Shown here: piece by piece, positions 25,594 to 37,943 of the stretch
Layout: each line of letters begins with the position of its first letter
Numbering within the stretch: position 1 is the stretch's first letter
NCBI GenBank assembly: GCA_019321725.1
Contig: CM033116.1
Span: forward strand, 16,683,420 to 16,747,419
Reading direction: 5' to 3'
DNA length: 64,000 nucleotides
DNA from: Paulownia fortunei
Lineage: Eukaryota > Streptophyta > Magnoliopsida > Lamiales > Paulowniaceae
Position numbers and translations under genes: made by a program
Notes under the pieces: model-generated
Database searches by the model: none
What the model saw: only the letters and a program-made list of their open reading frames with translations
Told to the model about the DNA's origin: nothing

Positions 25594-25744
25594 GGGATCA
25601 CCAGAGGTTTACCCCCTGTTTTCCCCTATGACCCTCTAGAAGTCTTTCCACTAGCAGCATCGATAAGGGCACAAGTCAAGTGGTCCATCCTCTCGTGACC
25701 ACCAGAGGCATACCTCCTGTCAACCCCTATGATCCTCCGAGAAG
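25594..25744. repeat. Two diverged ~50-bp direct repeats
   Basis: 25594-25642 and 25695-25744 share ACCAGAGG, CCCCTATGA and the AGAAG end, with about 10 differences. The GC content is higher than in the surroundings. Possibly part of an unrecognised LTR. Confidence 0.65.
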
Positions 25745-25956
25745 TAATATTCGTGGCGCCCCAAAATATCATATAAATAAGCCACACAGGCCTCGGTACA
25801 CTAGTAGTAGCCAACCAAAATAATTTCTTTCTGAAAATAATGATATACATGCAAAAACCTCAACTGTGAGCACGTGTTATGCATGGATATGTATATGCTG
25901 ATGAATGGCATGTCCAATGACACAACGGATCCTATGTCCCATCATCCAAGCAACAT

Positions 25957-25960
<4 letters not shown>

Positions 25961-25994
<34 letters not shown>
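25961..25994. repeat. (TA)n microsatellite
   Basis: Seventeen uninterrupted TA units. Confidence 0.95.
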
Positions 25995-25995
<1 letters not shown>

Positions 25996-26756
25996 TACTC
26001 ACAATACACACACCAAAACACAATGATCACCTTTAATTTAGATAATGCACGAAATACTATGTTCATTCATTGTAGTTGCAAATGGATTTTCACTTACCTT
26101 TCACCTTTGATGTCCTACTGAAGGTTAATAAGATTTTCTTTCCTGACCTTAGATGTAAGACAGCCTGTAAAAGCGTAGCGCATAAATTTCATTCTTAATC
26201 AATAGGTTTCTATATCAAATTTTATAAGGGATTTTAAATCTTAAATTTAATTAGATAACAATCAAACCTTAAAATTTATACTTCAATTCAATTATAATCT
26301 TTTAAATACCTTAATTTCTCATCTCGAATTCATTCTAATATTATCTAATTGATGTGTTATAATCCCCGCAACTAATTTCTCAATTAAATTAGCTCATTTA
26401 TCCGATTCATACAAGATAACAAAAATCAAATCTTATTAACTAATTTCAAATTGAAGGTGTATATTAATTATTATCTCATAGGTAGATAATTAGTTAATTC
26501 AAATAAAAAAAAACTTTCTTTCAAATTAGAAACAAACAGCGTAATTATGTATTTTTTATTCGTACAAAATGAGAAGAGACTTACCCAAAATTTTCTCAAA
26601 TTTCTACGATTGAAAATTTGTTCTTTCTTTCTCTCTCTTTTTTTTCTTTTCTCTTTTCCTTTCCTTTGCTGCCGTGAATGTGTGTATGGTGTTAATCGTA
26701 TGTGTGTGTGGTGTGTGTTATTACTTAGCTATTAAGAAAATCTAATATGATATATT

Positions 26757-26940
26757 ATGTATATACTTATCCTTAACATAAATTACTACACTACACGTGT
26801 ATACATATACGTATGTATATATATATATTATACTACACAATATATTATATATATACTTATCCTTAACATAAACTCTACACTACACGTGTATGCATATATG
26901 TATATATATATTATACTACACACATATACTTATATATATA
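26757..26940. repeat. TA-rich tandem duplication (~93-bp unit)
   Basis: The unit around ACTTATCCTTAACATAAA and ACTACACGTGTA occurs twice in a row (from about 26762 and from about 26855), joined and followed by TATATA runs. Low-complexity DNA, not coding. Confidence 0.75.
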
Positions 26941-28261
26941 TATATTTCGTACATCTATATATATATTATATAGATGTATATATATTATATTTTTATATAT
27001 ATAATTAATACATAATATTTTGATATTTATTTATAAGCTCCTAAATTTATTTTCTAATAAGAATTTACACCCTCTTAATTAATATGATAGTGCCCTTACT
27101 TTTTTTTTATTATTACCATAACTATCACTATTTTCTCCCTAATTAATTTATTTGCATAGTTTATCCTACGTCGATAAATACAATGATGTCACATTTTACT
27201 TACGTGTATTCTAATAGTTGATATCTAAATTCTCGTATCTTAATATCAACTCAACCAATTAGATTAAAGAGTTTGGAAACTAATATTGGGTGACAACTTT
27301 AAAAGTGTAATTATTAAAAATACCGTATAAAATATAGTGTATTATGAAATATCAATTAAAAATACAAATAACACATACGTAGCATGAAATACATAAATTA
27401 TATTGGTTAGGTGAGTAGCGCAATGCTCAGATATTACACATGTCTTGATAAATGTATTGTAAAAAAATCTAATTATCCCTTTCTCAGCGCACATAATATG
27501 AATGGATTTTGCTTCAGAGTTGTTGGGAGAACTACTAAGCATAAATATGACACCAAAAAGTAGGTAAGAATTTTAGTTGCATAGGATAGAAAGATCTATA
27601 AATTTAGTCTTGCTCTTTATGGGATTTCAGAAATAGTCCAACTTCAAAGAAAAAAAAAAATCACGCACATTTTGCCAAAACTTTTATTATCTTTAGAAAA
27701 CTTACGGACTCATGCACAGGGATCACACTTCATTACTTTTTTGAATGCAAAGGGATAAAATAAGAGTAAAATAGTACATTTAGTACTATAGGATAAAGTT
27801 CTTGGAAATTTTAGTCTTCCATTTTATGGTATTGTGGAAATGGTAGTAGTTTTTAAAAATAAAGTAGTTTTTGGTCTCCTAATTTTTTCAATATAGCCAC
27901 AAGTTAGTGTCTTTTTATGAGAATCTCTCCACGAGGTATGATATTTATTAGCATGGTGAGATACTTTTTGTAGGACAGGCAACAAGTTGAACAAGACAAA
28001 TTTTAATGTAATTGTTATTCTACCTAAATGGAAAAAAAATTCTTTTATAAAGAGATTGTTGGGGTCAACCCTAAGTTGTGGTACCTATCCCACAAGAAAA
28101 AAGGAATTAGCACAATTAGTTATAGTTGATTGAGACTAACACTAACCTAATTAATTTAGGATTTCAATTGGCATCGGCTAGAAAGTATTGCGAATTTTAT
28201 GAACTTAAGTGCACGTTACCATATATAAGTATAAAGTCACCTTCAAATACTTAATTCACCT

Positions 28262-29101
28262 CCCAAATCCTTATGATTAACAAATTATTTAATTAGTGAC
28301 CAAATAATTAGAGACATTAAGACAATGAAGAATGCTCAACCTATAAAAATAAATCAAGAATTAAATTCATAAAAATATTCAAAACATCCTAATTAGCTAA
28401 CATTAAAACCCTAGAAAATAGAATTTAGTTCATAGCCATAAGCTTCAAATCCATAAACAAATTCATGTTCATGGTAAAGGAAACGAGAATAGAAAAATGA
28501 AGAAGAAACTTTGAAAATCTTCAAAAATGATGGTCTTCTCTTGATTTCAAGCCTTTGCCCTCTTGTTCTTCTTTTGAATCTCTTGTTCTCTTAAAGCCCA
28601 AAAGTCCCCAATGTGTTTAGGGGTTCTTCTATTTATATCCCCACTCCCGAAATAGAAGGAAAAAGATCTAATTTAATTAGAACCATCAAATGGTGACCCG
28701 TCCTGAAATCTTGGCGTTGGGTTGCCAATCGCAAGAATAAATTTCGTAGTGGGGATGGATTACCAAAAGCTGGGGATAGGGCACTATATTCTCTGTTTGT
28801 TGAAAAGTTCACTAGGGATGTATCACAAAAAGGATCCATCCCCATCGCTGCAGTTTCTGCTCTCTTGAAATGGCGTTAGGTCACCAGAAACTGGGGATCC
28901 ATCTCTACTGCTTCAGTTTTTCTTTCCATTGACTTTATTTTTTCATCAATTCAAGTTTTTTTTTGTTTTTTCCAATTTCTTTCTCGTTTCCTAGTTTCAG
29001 CAAAATCATAAACAAAAACACATAAAAACAACTAAAAATTGCTTAAAACATAGAAAATATTAATTTCAAAGTACTCGAATAGTTGGTATAAATCTAATTC
29101 A
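28262..29101 (-). repeat. Outer Gypsy 3' LTR, truncated
   Basis: About 840 bp similar to 44450-45269. On the minus strand it starts TGAATTAGATTTATACC, right after a purine/T-rich tract (about 29102-29130). Similarity stops near 28262, so about 500 bp of the far end is missing compared with the other copy. Confidence 0.8.
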
Positions 29102-30679
29102 GTAAATGCCCATAAAGTTAAGCATTTGTTGGTCTTCAAGCAAAATAAAAACACTGATAAAATAATTCGATCTCCTAATGCAACTCCGAGTCAAACCATT
29201 ATTGCACCATCATCTAACCTCAAAGATTACAAAAGGAAATAATTCTTAGAGAATTTTAAATATATGCTCATGCCTAGAATGTTAAGTTACATGCCAATTT
29301 CAACTTCACTTAAATGACCTTGTGTGTGTGTGTTTATAACCATTTCACTAAATCAAATTCGTTCCCCAAATAGGTTTATAAAGTCAAGCATTTTCTAGAA
29401 AATATATTTTGATTTTGATTTAAAGATATTTCCCAAACTGCATAGGCTCACTTTTCACATTAATCTCCACTAATGAGATGGACATAACAGAGATCAAATG
29501 GACTTGCAAAGCTTGTAATGTGTGGGTTGGGTCATGGTAGGTTATTTGGGCAGTAAAATGGCTCAAAATCACCCCAAAACATACAAAATATTCAAGAAAT
29601 AGACTAAAACAAGCCGCTCAACATTAAACCCGTAGCTCCCTTTTCTCATTCCTTTCCTTATCTTTTTTCATATGAATTTTTACACCCTAAACTTATATTA
29701 TTTTACAAGCTTCTTATCATACTCCTTTTTTTATCTTTTTCTTAGGGAGATTATATGAAACAATTTTCAACAAATACCTAATATTTGTATATTTATTCAA
29801 ATTCATATCAAGTACTTTAATAAAGGTGCGTTGAGTGAAGGGTAAAAGTACATAAGAAAAATGTGAAGGCTAGGGATAATTTGTACGATGACAAAGAAAA
29901 AGGCTTAATTAAGCTCAACGAGACACTAGGGATGAAGGACGTAATCGTGTAGGCTTGAAAGGCTCAAATGTTCCAAAGATGGCTAAATTGTTTCTCCAAT
30001 ACTATGTCATCTAGGATTTCACCTCAACTAATAACCAAACGAGTTCTAGAGTTGGTGGGATCTTACAGAAAATAACTATTCCTTATAAACTCTCTAAGAA
30101 TTCCAAACATGACTCAACAAATGGCTATGTGCTCAATTAAAACAAGGATAAAAAAGAAAGGTCAAAACCAACACACAAAATAAACACTAAGCCAAAAATA
30201 CATTTAGGAATTATCAAGAATCATCATCAATGTAATCACATTTTTATCATTGACCCTTGACGATGCAACAACAACATAACTCAGAGTTCACTACTTGACA
30301 ACATAAGAACATTCGACTTAATAAAACAAAATAGAAAATGACAATCCAAATGAACGAGAAAGCATGAAATATAGACAAAATAAAAAACAAACCCCTCCAA
30401 ACTTGAACAAGACTCTATCCTTAATGTAGAAGTAAAAAATAAGTGCAAAGGATTTTCTTTTGGGGCCGCAACGCTTTTGCTTTAATTTTGAGTTGTATTT
30501 CAATATTTTATATTGCAACCTATAAGAAAATTCAACTATGCACAACTTAAACTGGGAAATGATGTAACCTAAACTAAATTGCTAAACTAGAACAAATGAA
30601 AAATGATTGCAAAGAAAATTCTGTGAAAGAAAGTGACTTGGGTTAGGAATTCTTATCATCATCAATGTTTCCTTCAAAT
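29102..30679. other. Outer Gypsy 3' interior, no coding recognised
   Basis: The region where reverse transcriptase, integrase and 3' untranslated sequence would lie. No RT, RNase H or integrase motif is visible on either strand; it appears deleted or unrecognisable. Confidence 0.5.
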
Positions 30680-31975
30680 CATTTCCCAGTCCCTTGATAC
30701 ACCCACTCCATAGTCTTAAGGTCTTCATTGTTGGAAAATCGAACTGAACAAATTGTTAAAGGCTCAGTAGAGTGTTTTGCTTGAGAAGTTTCTTCAATGC
30801 TAATATCCACAATGTCCACTCTCAAGAAACTATCAACTCTGCTTGGGTGCTTCATAGACTTGAGCATATTGAATGTTATTTTTTATTTTAAACTCTCAAA
30901 ATTAGTTGGCATTTTGCATATCAATCTGATCTATCTTTCTGTAGCTAAGAATGATCAACCAAGAATCAGGGGAATATCATGATCTTCTTCCATATCAAGA
31001 ACAATATTGTCGGGAAGATGAACTTATCCTTTTTCACTAGCACGTCTTCGATTATTCCCCTCAATACTTTATAGACCTATTAGCAAGTTGTAGAGAGACA
31101 ATGGTTGGCTTCACTTTTCCAAGCCTAAGTTTTTTGTAAAAAAAAGATGCATCATATTAATACTTGTGCCAAGATTACATAAAGCTTTATCAAAAAATAA
31201 ATTTCTAATTATGAAAGAAATCATAAACTCCACGGATCTTTCAACTTACGTGGCAACTTCTTTTACAAAATAGCATTGCACTTCTCAATGAGCGCCACTA
31301 TCTCATATTCCTCCAACTTTCTCTTGTTGGACAGGATATCATTCATGAACTTTATATAACTAGGCATCTGCTCCAAAGCATCTGTAAAAGAAATATTAAT
31401 ATGCAACATTTTAAAAACATTCAAAACTTTAGAAAATTATTTATCTAATTTTTGTTTCTGGAATCATTGAGGGAATGGAATTAGTGGAACATATGGTGGA
31501 AAATTTTCTAGAAACAACTTTAATTTTAGCTCTCAGTATTCTTGGTTAGTGTTTTATCAGACACATCATGTAGCACCTTATTTGCTGGCTTTTTTGGCTC
31601 ATCCACTTTATGTTCTAATTCTTGCAATTCCTTGCTACTTTTAATAGTGATAGCATCCATATCTTTTGAGTTTATCTTAGTATTGTTGGGCAAGGATCCT
31701 TGGGGTCTTGTACCAAGCATACTGGTAATTTGACCCACGTGAACCTCCAAGTTTCGATTAGAGGCTGCATGATTCTGAATTGAGCTCCTCTGTTTCTGCA
31801 AAGTAGCCTCTATTCTTGCTATAAGTTGATTAGTGTTCATAGTTAATTGGGTAGGTGCTTCTTCAAGTGAGAGTTCGTTTGATGGCAGCTATGGTTATGG
31901 TGGAGGTTAAAGGCTGAAAATTTGATGGAGGCCTCACTACACTTTGACTATTTCTCCATGAGAGATTTGGATGAT
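30680..31975 (-). pseudogene. Outer Gypsy gag end and protease region
   Basis: It continues the gag split by the inner insertion: NHPNLSWRNSQ at about 31972-31940, then a frame at 31840-31526 with QNHAASNRNLEVHVGQ and RPQGSLP, the typical gag C terminus of Athila/Tat elements. Protease-region words follow at about 31.35-30.95 kb (DALEQMPSYIKFMNDIL, KLPRKLKDP), then the linker at 30867-30679. Many stops; the protease active site is not readable. Confidence 0.8.
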
Positions 31976-31980
31976 TTTGT
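31976..31980. repeat. 5-bp target-site duplication, left copy
   Basis: TTTGT directly before the TGATAAG start of the inner LTR; the same five bases lie at 42922-42926. Confidence 0.75.
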
Positions 31981-33957
31981 TGATAAGTGCATATTTTGAC
32001 ATATTTTTATATCAAATTCTTTATATTTTTTTAATTTATTCTTATTAATATTATAGTTTTATTAATGCTTTTGTGTTAGGGAATCAATGAATAAAAAAAG
32101 ATCAAAAAGAACCAAAATAAAATCAAAGAAGACAACACATTTTGTAAGCAAGTTGGGAGATAATATTTAATTGGATCAAATAAGCATCACAATTGGAAGA
32201 AAATGACTATTTTTTACTAAGTCCATAATGTGTAGATCAAAATATATATAAAAACTCAGTTGCACTTTGCAAGTGACTGTTGGGCTTGCATTAAATTAAA
32301 AATAAGTATATTTTCAGACTTGTGCAATTTTTGTATTTTGGGCATAACTCCATGTTAAAAAATCTTATGGACCTGAATCTTACTTTATTTGAAATATAAG
32401 AGATAGAACTACAACTTTACTGTTGGAAGCTTAACCCAATTTAGCTTTGATTATAGTAAAAAAATCATCCAAGTGTGTGTATTGGAAGGAATCTATATAT
32501 GTTAACATATCTCCTTAAATCAAACATAACTTTCTCCCTAGTGGTTCAAAGATTTTCTTACTGTCTATATTCCCAAGTTCCATGCATTCTATTTCCACCT
32601 AATCGCCATTGTTATTGTTTAAGTTTGTGTTAGGTATGTATGAGCAGCCTTTCTTGATCCCTTTGTGCAACTGCTTAGTTATTTCCTTTTCTTTTAGATA
32701 TATAAGCATTGGTCTTTTCTTTCTTGCTAATCCTGCTAAAACTCCAAGAAAATGATTTTTGCTGGTACCATTATAATTTGGGATACAGATTTTTTTTTCC
32801 TGAAGAATGTCGAATCAGAAGGAATGGAGAAAAATATGTGACAAAATTAGGATCTAAAAAGGACATGTGAATTTAGAGCATATTTGAAGTAAATTTGGAG
32901 TGCATTTGGAGATGTCAATTTAGGTACTCTTCTTTGATAAATAGAAGCTCTTGGATGTCATTCAAGACACATAAAAACCCTTAGAGGGAAAAAATATTTT
33001 ATTATTGTCTTTCTTTAGGCTAAGTTTTCTTATAATAATGTAAGTTTTCTAGTAGTAATAGATATGTATTTTCTATTTTTTCTTCTATTTTTAGTCTTTT
33101 CTACTTTCACTATATCCTTCTAAATTTTATTTAGTTGAGGTGAAGGGTGAACCTCTTGATGGAAGAAGAGGAATGGTTATAAAGGTGCATAATGTTCAAG
33201 TGTGTTATATTATTATTTTAATTTTTGATTGAAACCCTCCTTATTTTGTAGTGATTCTTGATTTATGTATCACCAATGAGACAACAAATACTTGAGTTTA
33301 TTTAGCTTATTGTATGGTTCTACTCCACTGACTGCTAATGTGAAACCTTGATTTGTGTAGATATAAGTATGTATAAATACTTAATCCCATAAATAAGTGT
33401 TGGCGATAAAATCCTTTTTGTTTAGTGGTGATTCTTGATTTTTGTATAAAAAATGACACAACAATTACTTAGGTTAATTCATCTTATTGTATGATTTTAG
33501 TACACCGACTGCTAACGTAAAACCTTGATTAATTGTAGACAAAGTTGTGCATAAATACTTAATCCCATAAATAAGTATTGGTATTAAGAGATAATTTGCA
33601 AACAACAAGACAATATCATGATTACCTTGATACATGAGCTATTTAATAACATCTTTCTATTGGAACCTTCGTTATGTATGGATTCAAATAGTGACATTTG
33701 AAAGAGGTATAAAGAATAAATAATCATTACTCTATCCAAAACTCAAAAGTGGATCTCTAATTCTCAATACTTTTATTACTTTGATTTTTTTGTTATAGCA
33801 TAATTTTTTATTTATATTATAAACCATAATTTGCCCATCTTTTAAGAAATATGAACCCAAAAACTTCAAACAACTTTCTTGTAGATCGATCTCGAATTCC
33901 TGATAAATTTATTACTTGACATAACCTGCACTTGAGTTTGCAACCTTAAAGTTATAC
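31981..33957 (+). repeat. Inner Athila-type 5' LTR
   Basis: About 1.98 kb, starting TGATAAGTGC and similar along its length to 41142-42921, with an extra stretch around 32.54-32.78 kb. By eye roughly one base in seven differs over the first 70 positions, so the insertion is old. The exact 3' edge is uncertain by a few bases. Confidence 0.85.
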
Positions 33958-33965
33958 CAAGTTTT

Positions 33966-33983
33966 TGGCGTCATTGCCGAGAA
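33966..33983 (+). promoter_or_regulatory. Inner element primer-binding site (tRNA-Asp-like)
   Basis: TGGCGTCATTGCCGAGAA, a slightly mutated copy of the Athila/Tat primer-binding word, about 8 nt after the 5' LTR. Confidence 0.8.
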
Positions 33984-34145
33984 AGGCAAGGTAAGTATTC
34001 AGGTTTGTAAATATTTTTTCTTTGTAAATATTTTTTATTTAGTTTATTTACGATTATATGTTAATACGGTATCGTAATCATAATTCTCATTGTTAGTTAG
34101 AAATAATTTTGAAACTTTATTTGAGTCACCTCCATACACTTTCAC

Positions 34146-36660
34146 CATGACTGAAAATGAAATTGTCTAAAATGAAAATGAGAATCAACATCTGCGTACC
34201 ATGTCTTATTACTTGCAACTTCTGCGAAATTTTTCTCATTCTTGTTTTATTTTTCCCCTCTATGCAAATAACTTTAAAATCAAGCCAGATATGATCTTTT
34301 TACTTCCTAATTTCTATTGTTTAGACTCTGAAAGCCCTTACTTATATCTGAAAGAATTTCATGAAATATGTGCCACTTTTGAAGATTAAATTTGTACAAA
34401 TGAGATCGTTAAGCTCAAATTATTTCTTTTCTCCATAAAAAATAAAGTAAAAAACTTGGCTTAACTCTTTAAAACCTAGGTCAGTTAGCACTTAGAAAGA
34501 AATACAAGCTGAATTTTTGAAAAAGTTCTTTCCAACTCATAAAACTATTGCTTTGAAAAAACAAATCTAATTTTTTTTCTCAAAATTCTAACGAAGCTAT
34601 CTTTCAATGTTGGGAAAGATTTAAAATTTTGCTGAATTCATGCCCACACCATGGTTTTGAAAAAATGACGTTTAATTATATTCTTTTGTGAATATTGAAC
34701 TCTTGAAACAAAATAATTTGGTGAAATAATGTGTAATGGTGAGTTTGTTGATAAAAAACCTAATGAAGCCCTAGAATATGTAGACTATTTGACAAAAAAC
34801 TCTCAATTATGGGATAGTGTTAATTCTTCCAAAAATTCTATTAGATATAATTTTGTTAATAATAATAAAAGAAAATATCACCTTAGTCAAGAAGATGATC
34901 TAAATATTAGGATTGCTAGTTAATAAGAAAAGTTGAGGCCATAGAAAGTAAAAAAATAACGAAAATTAGATCTATGTAAGATGAAGAAGTTTGTAACATT
35001 TGCGACCTTGTGGGGCATTCCACCAACGAATGCCCTAATATTCTAGCACAAGCAAATATCTTGAACACATTCAAAAAACCTTTTCATTCTCTATATTCTA
35101 AAACTTACAATCCATAATGGAGAAATCATCCTAATTTTTGTTCGCGAGATAAGAACCGTGCCCAATCACTATATTCACAAAAGCCAACAAACTTTTCTTT
35201 TTATTCAATTCCACATACAAAATCTCTTGAGGAAACTTTGCAAAAAATTATGCATGCACAAACAAACGTTAATAACCAGACTTCACAATCTATCATTGAG
35301 ATCAAAACCACACTTTCAACATTGACAACCTCTTTACATACTCATAAAAAAGGTAAATTTCCTACTCGACCTCAACCTAATCCTTCCACTCATTGTCATG
35401 TTTCTTTTTCAGGTGAAAATTCAATCAAGGAGGCTAATTCGATCACAACTCTTCGAAATGGAAAATTTGTTGACAAGATCATTCATCCTAAGGAGAAACC
35501 AAAATTAGTAACCACTCTTAAACCTCTATTTCATACTCATGTAACACCTCCACCTTTTCCTAACACGTTAACAAATTCTAAGAAAAATGAGCAAGAAAAT
35601 GAGATCCTTGAGACTTTTCAAAAAATGAAGGTAAACATCCATCCTCTTGATGTGATCAAGCAGGTGCCTCGATATGCTAAGTTCCTTAAAGAGCTATATA
35701 CTAACAAATGGAAGTTGAGGGAGGATGAAAAAGTTAGTATGGGAAAAAATATTTCGGTGGTTCTTTAAAGAAAACTCCTTCCAAAGTGTAAGGATTCGGG
35801 CACTTTTAACATCCCTTGTACTATTGGTAAGACCAAATTTGAAAAATGCATGTTAGATTTGAGAGCATCAATTAATGTTATGCCATATTCTATTTATGTT
35901 TCTCTAAATCTAGGATTAAAATAAACTAGTGTTATCATACAATTGGTTGATAGATCTAATGCATATCCAATAGGGGTTGTGGAAGATGTTCTTGTGCAGG
36001 TGAATGAATTAGTTTTCCCTGATGATATTTATGTTCTTGAGATGTAGGATGGAACATACCTTAATCCTACACGCATTCTTTTGGGAAGATCATTCACGAA
36101 GACAACCTGAGCTAAAATTAATGTTCATGATAACACTCTTTCTATGGAGTTTGATGGCGAGGTTATTTAATACAATATTTTTGAAACTATGAGACATCCT
36201 ACTAACATGAATGCTTTTTCTGCAATTGACATTATTCATTCCAAATCACAATAAATGCTTTAGTTCACTGGTAAAGATGGAGTAGAGGTTACTTTACAAA
36301 AAACATCTTTTGATGGAGGGTTTGAAAGAAAAGAATTTGGACGTGCAAATGCTAGGGGATATGAAAAATGATGTAACGGGGTTGAATTCGTTGCTAAAAA
36401 GTCAAGGTATGATGTCTTTTATTTTGAATTATCAATATCTAATGAAAGGTTTCTACCTTCTGTGGTGCAGACACCTATAATTGAGTTTAAACTAATCATG
36501 AACCATCATAAATATATCTACTTGGATGAGAAAGAAATATCACTAGTCAGAATTGCTAAAGACCTCACTCAAGTACAAGTGGAAAAACTTATTTGGATGC
36601 TTCAAAATTATAAAACGGTGATTGGATGGTCAATAACTTTGGCAGCATATGTTGATGAGT
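34146..36660 (+). pseudogene. Inner Athila-type gag-protease remnant
   Basis: A start-like ATG at 34147 is stopped after a few codons. Gag blocks in order: YANNFKIKPDMIFLLPNF and SPYLYLKEFHEICATFED (34.26-34.39 kb), FQCWERFKILL-like (34.6 kb), MCNGEFVDKKPNEALEYVDYL (34.73-34.79 kb, first 20 residues typical of Athila), and a zinc-knuckle-like CNIC. An open stretch at 35238-35768 holds the gag C terminus (ITTLRNGK, then PRYAKFLKEL). The protease DLGAS motif is DLRAS near 35860. The frame at 36462-36662 is the segment that normally precedes reverse transcriptase (IAKDLTQVQVEKL, then VIGWS). Reverse transcription and integration domains are absent after it. Confidence 0.85.
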
Positions 36661-37943
36661 GATTAAGAAGGTAATATCAGGCTGAGGACATTAAACTAAG
36701 AGCTTGTTGGGAGGTAACCTAATGAACGAAAAAGAATATTATGAGAGCCTATAATCACAATTTTGTTTTCTCTAACTTTCATTCTCTTTTCTTTTTGTCC
36801 ATTTATTTTATTTTATTTTGTCCTAATAAAAAATGCGTGTTAACCATGTGGTAGATAGTATTTTTTTTAATTTTGTCATGTAAGGGCACATGGTAGTAAC
36901 TTTTCGACAAAGAAAACTACTACAAAGGTCTTGCAGTGTGGATTTTATTGACCCACTTTTTTTAAAGACACTTGCACTTTCTACAAACATTATGAAAATT
37001 ATAAAAAAATAAGATACTTCTTAGTTAAGTGGTGGATAACAGTACTCCGTGGCTATTGAAGTCGGACTTATCAATTTCCCAAATAACTGAAATCTTTGTA
37101 CAAATTTTCTCTCTTTTTCTCATTCTCTTTTTTTGTTCTTTTCAAAATAGATGACATTTTTCTAACTCTCAAGAAGCGATTTTCTTTTCTTCCTAAAATT
37201 ATAATTTTAAAAATGTATAAAACAATGATTGAAAGATTAAGGATGATTATGCATAAAAGCATCACAGGGGACATACGATGGATAATTGAAGCAAAAGTAA
37301 GAGTAGCATGTGAATTTTCATACGAGTTTTCACACTTGTTTACTAGATACATGCTTGATTTTGAAAAAAAAAACACTTATTCAAAAAAACGAAGGGTAAA
37401 AAAAATGCAAATTTGTCACAAATATGCTTGATGGATTTGCAACATAAAGTGTCGCTCCTTAGGAATAGTTTCTAAAATTGAAAAGATAAAATTCAATTCG
37501 TTATGGATGGATTGAGTAAAGAGTCTTTAGATGACTTTATATTGACTCTTGAGATGCATTTATGTGGATTAGTATAATGTGCAATTTTTTATTTATGGAA
37601 TCACTTCCGGGATGAATATGAGCGTTATAGTATTGAGAATCTAACATAAAAGATCATGTTTGCCAATTTATAAGAAAACTAGATGGGAAGCATATTCTCG
37701 ACCCATATAGGGCATTTAAGTCGTCACTGGATATAAAACCAGAGAAAGATGTAAGCTACAGTCACAACTACGTGTACATTCACATGTAGTAGTTATTTTT
37801 TTTTCAAACTTTGTGTCATTATTTTCAACCTTTCTGACAAAAGAAAAGACATGGAATAATGTCTTCCTTATTCACACCTTAATAAATGACACCGTACTTA
37901 CTTCATTTTTGCACAACTCACTTTCAAAAATAAAAATTAAAAA
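36661..37943 (+). other. Post-pol interior of inner element, no RT/IN
   Basis: It starts with the conserved post-pol word ending GCTTGTTGGGAGGTAACC. The rest has no recognised protein; short frames at 37071-37431 on both strands are low-complexity K/F-rich products. It serves as the leader of the LOG-like frame. Confidence 0.5.

Larger units (their letters stand above)
25360..28261. other. Intergenic DNA with simple repeats
   Basis: No gene recognised. It contains a 49-bp segment repeated about 102 bp apart (25594-25642 and 25695-25744), a TA microsatellite, a TA-rich tandem duplication (26757-26940), and AT-rich sequence up to the truncated outer Gypsy LTR. Confidence 0.6.

Noticed and set aside
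25594..25744. CRISPR-like repeat pair
   Set aside because: Only two diverged units in a plant nuclear genome; no array.
26757..27008. 83-codon Tyr/Ile-rich frame
   Set aside because: Product of TA-rich tandem repeats.
37071..37431. K/F-rich frames on both strands before the LOG-like gene
   Set aside because: Low-complexity; overlapping on opposite strands, no domain; not an env protein.
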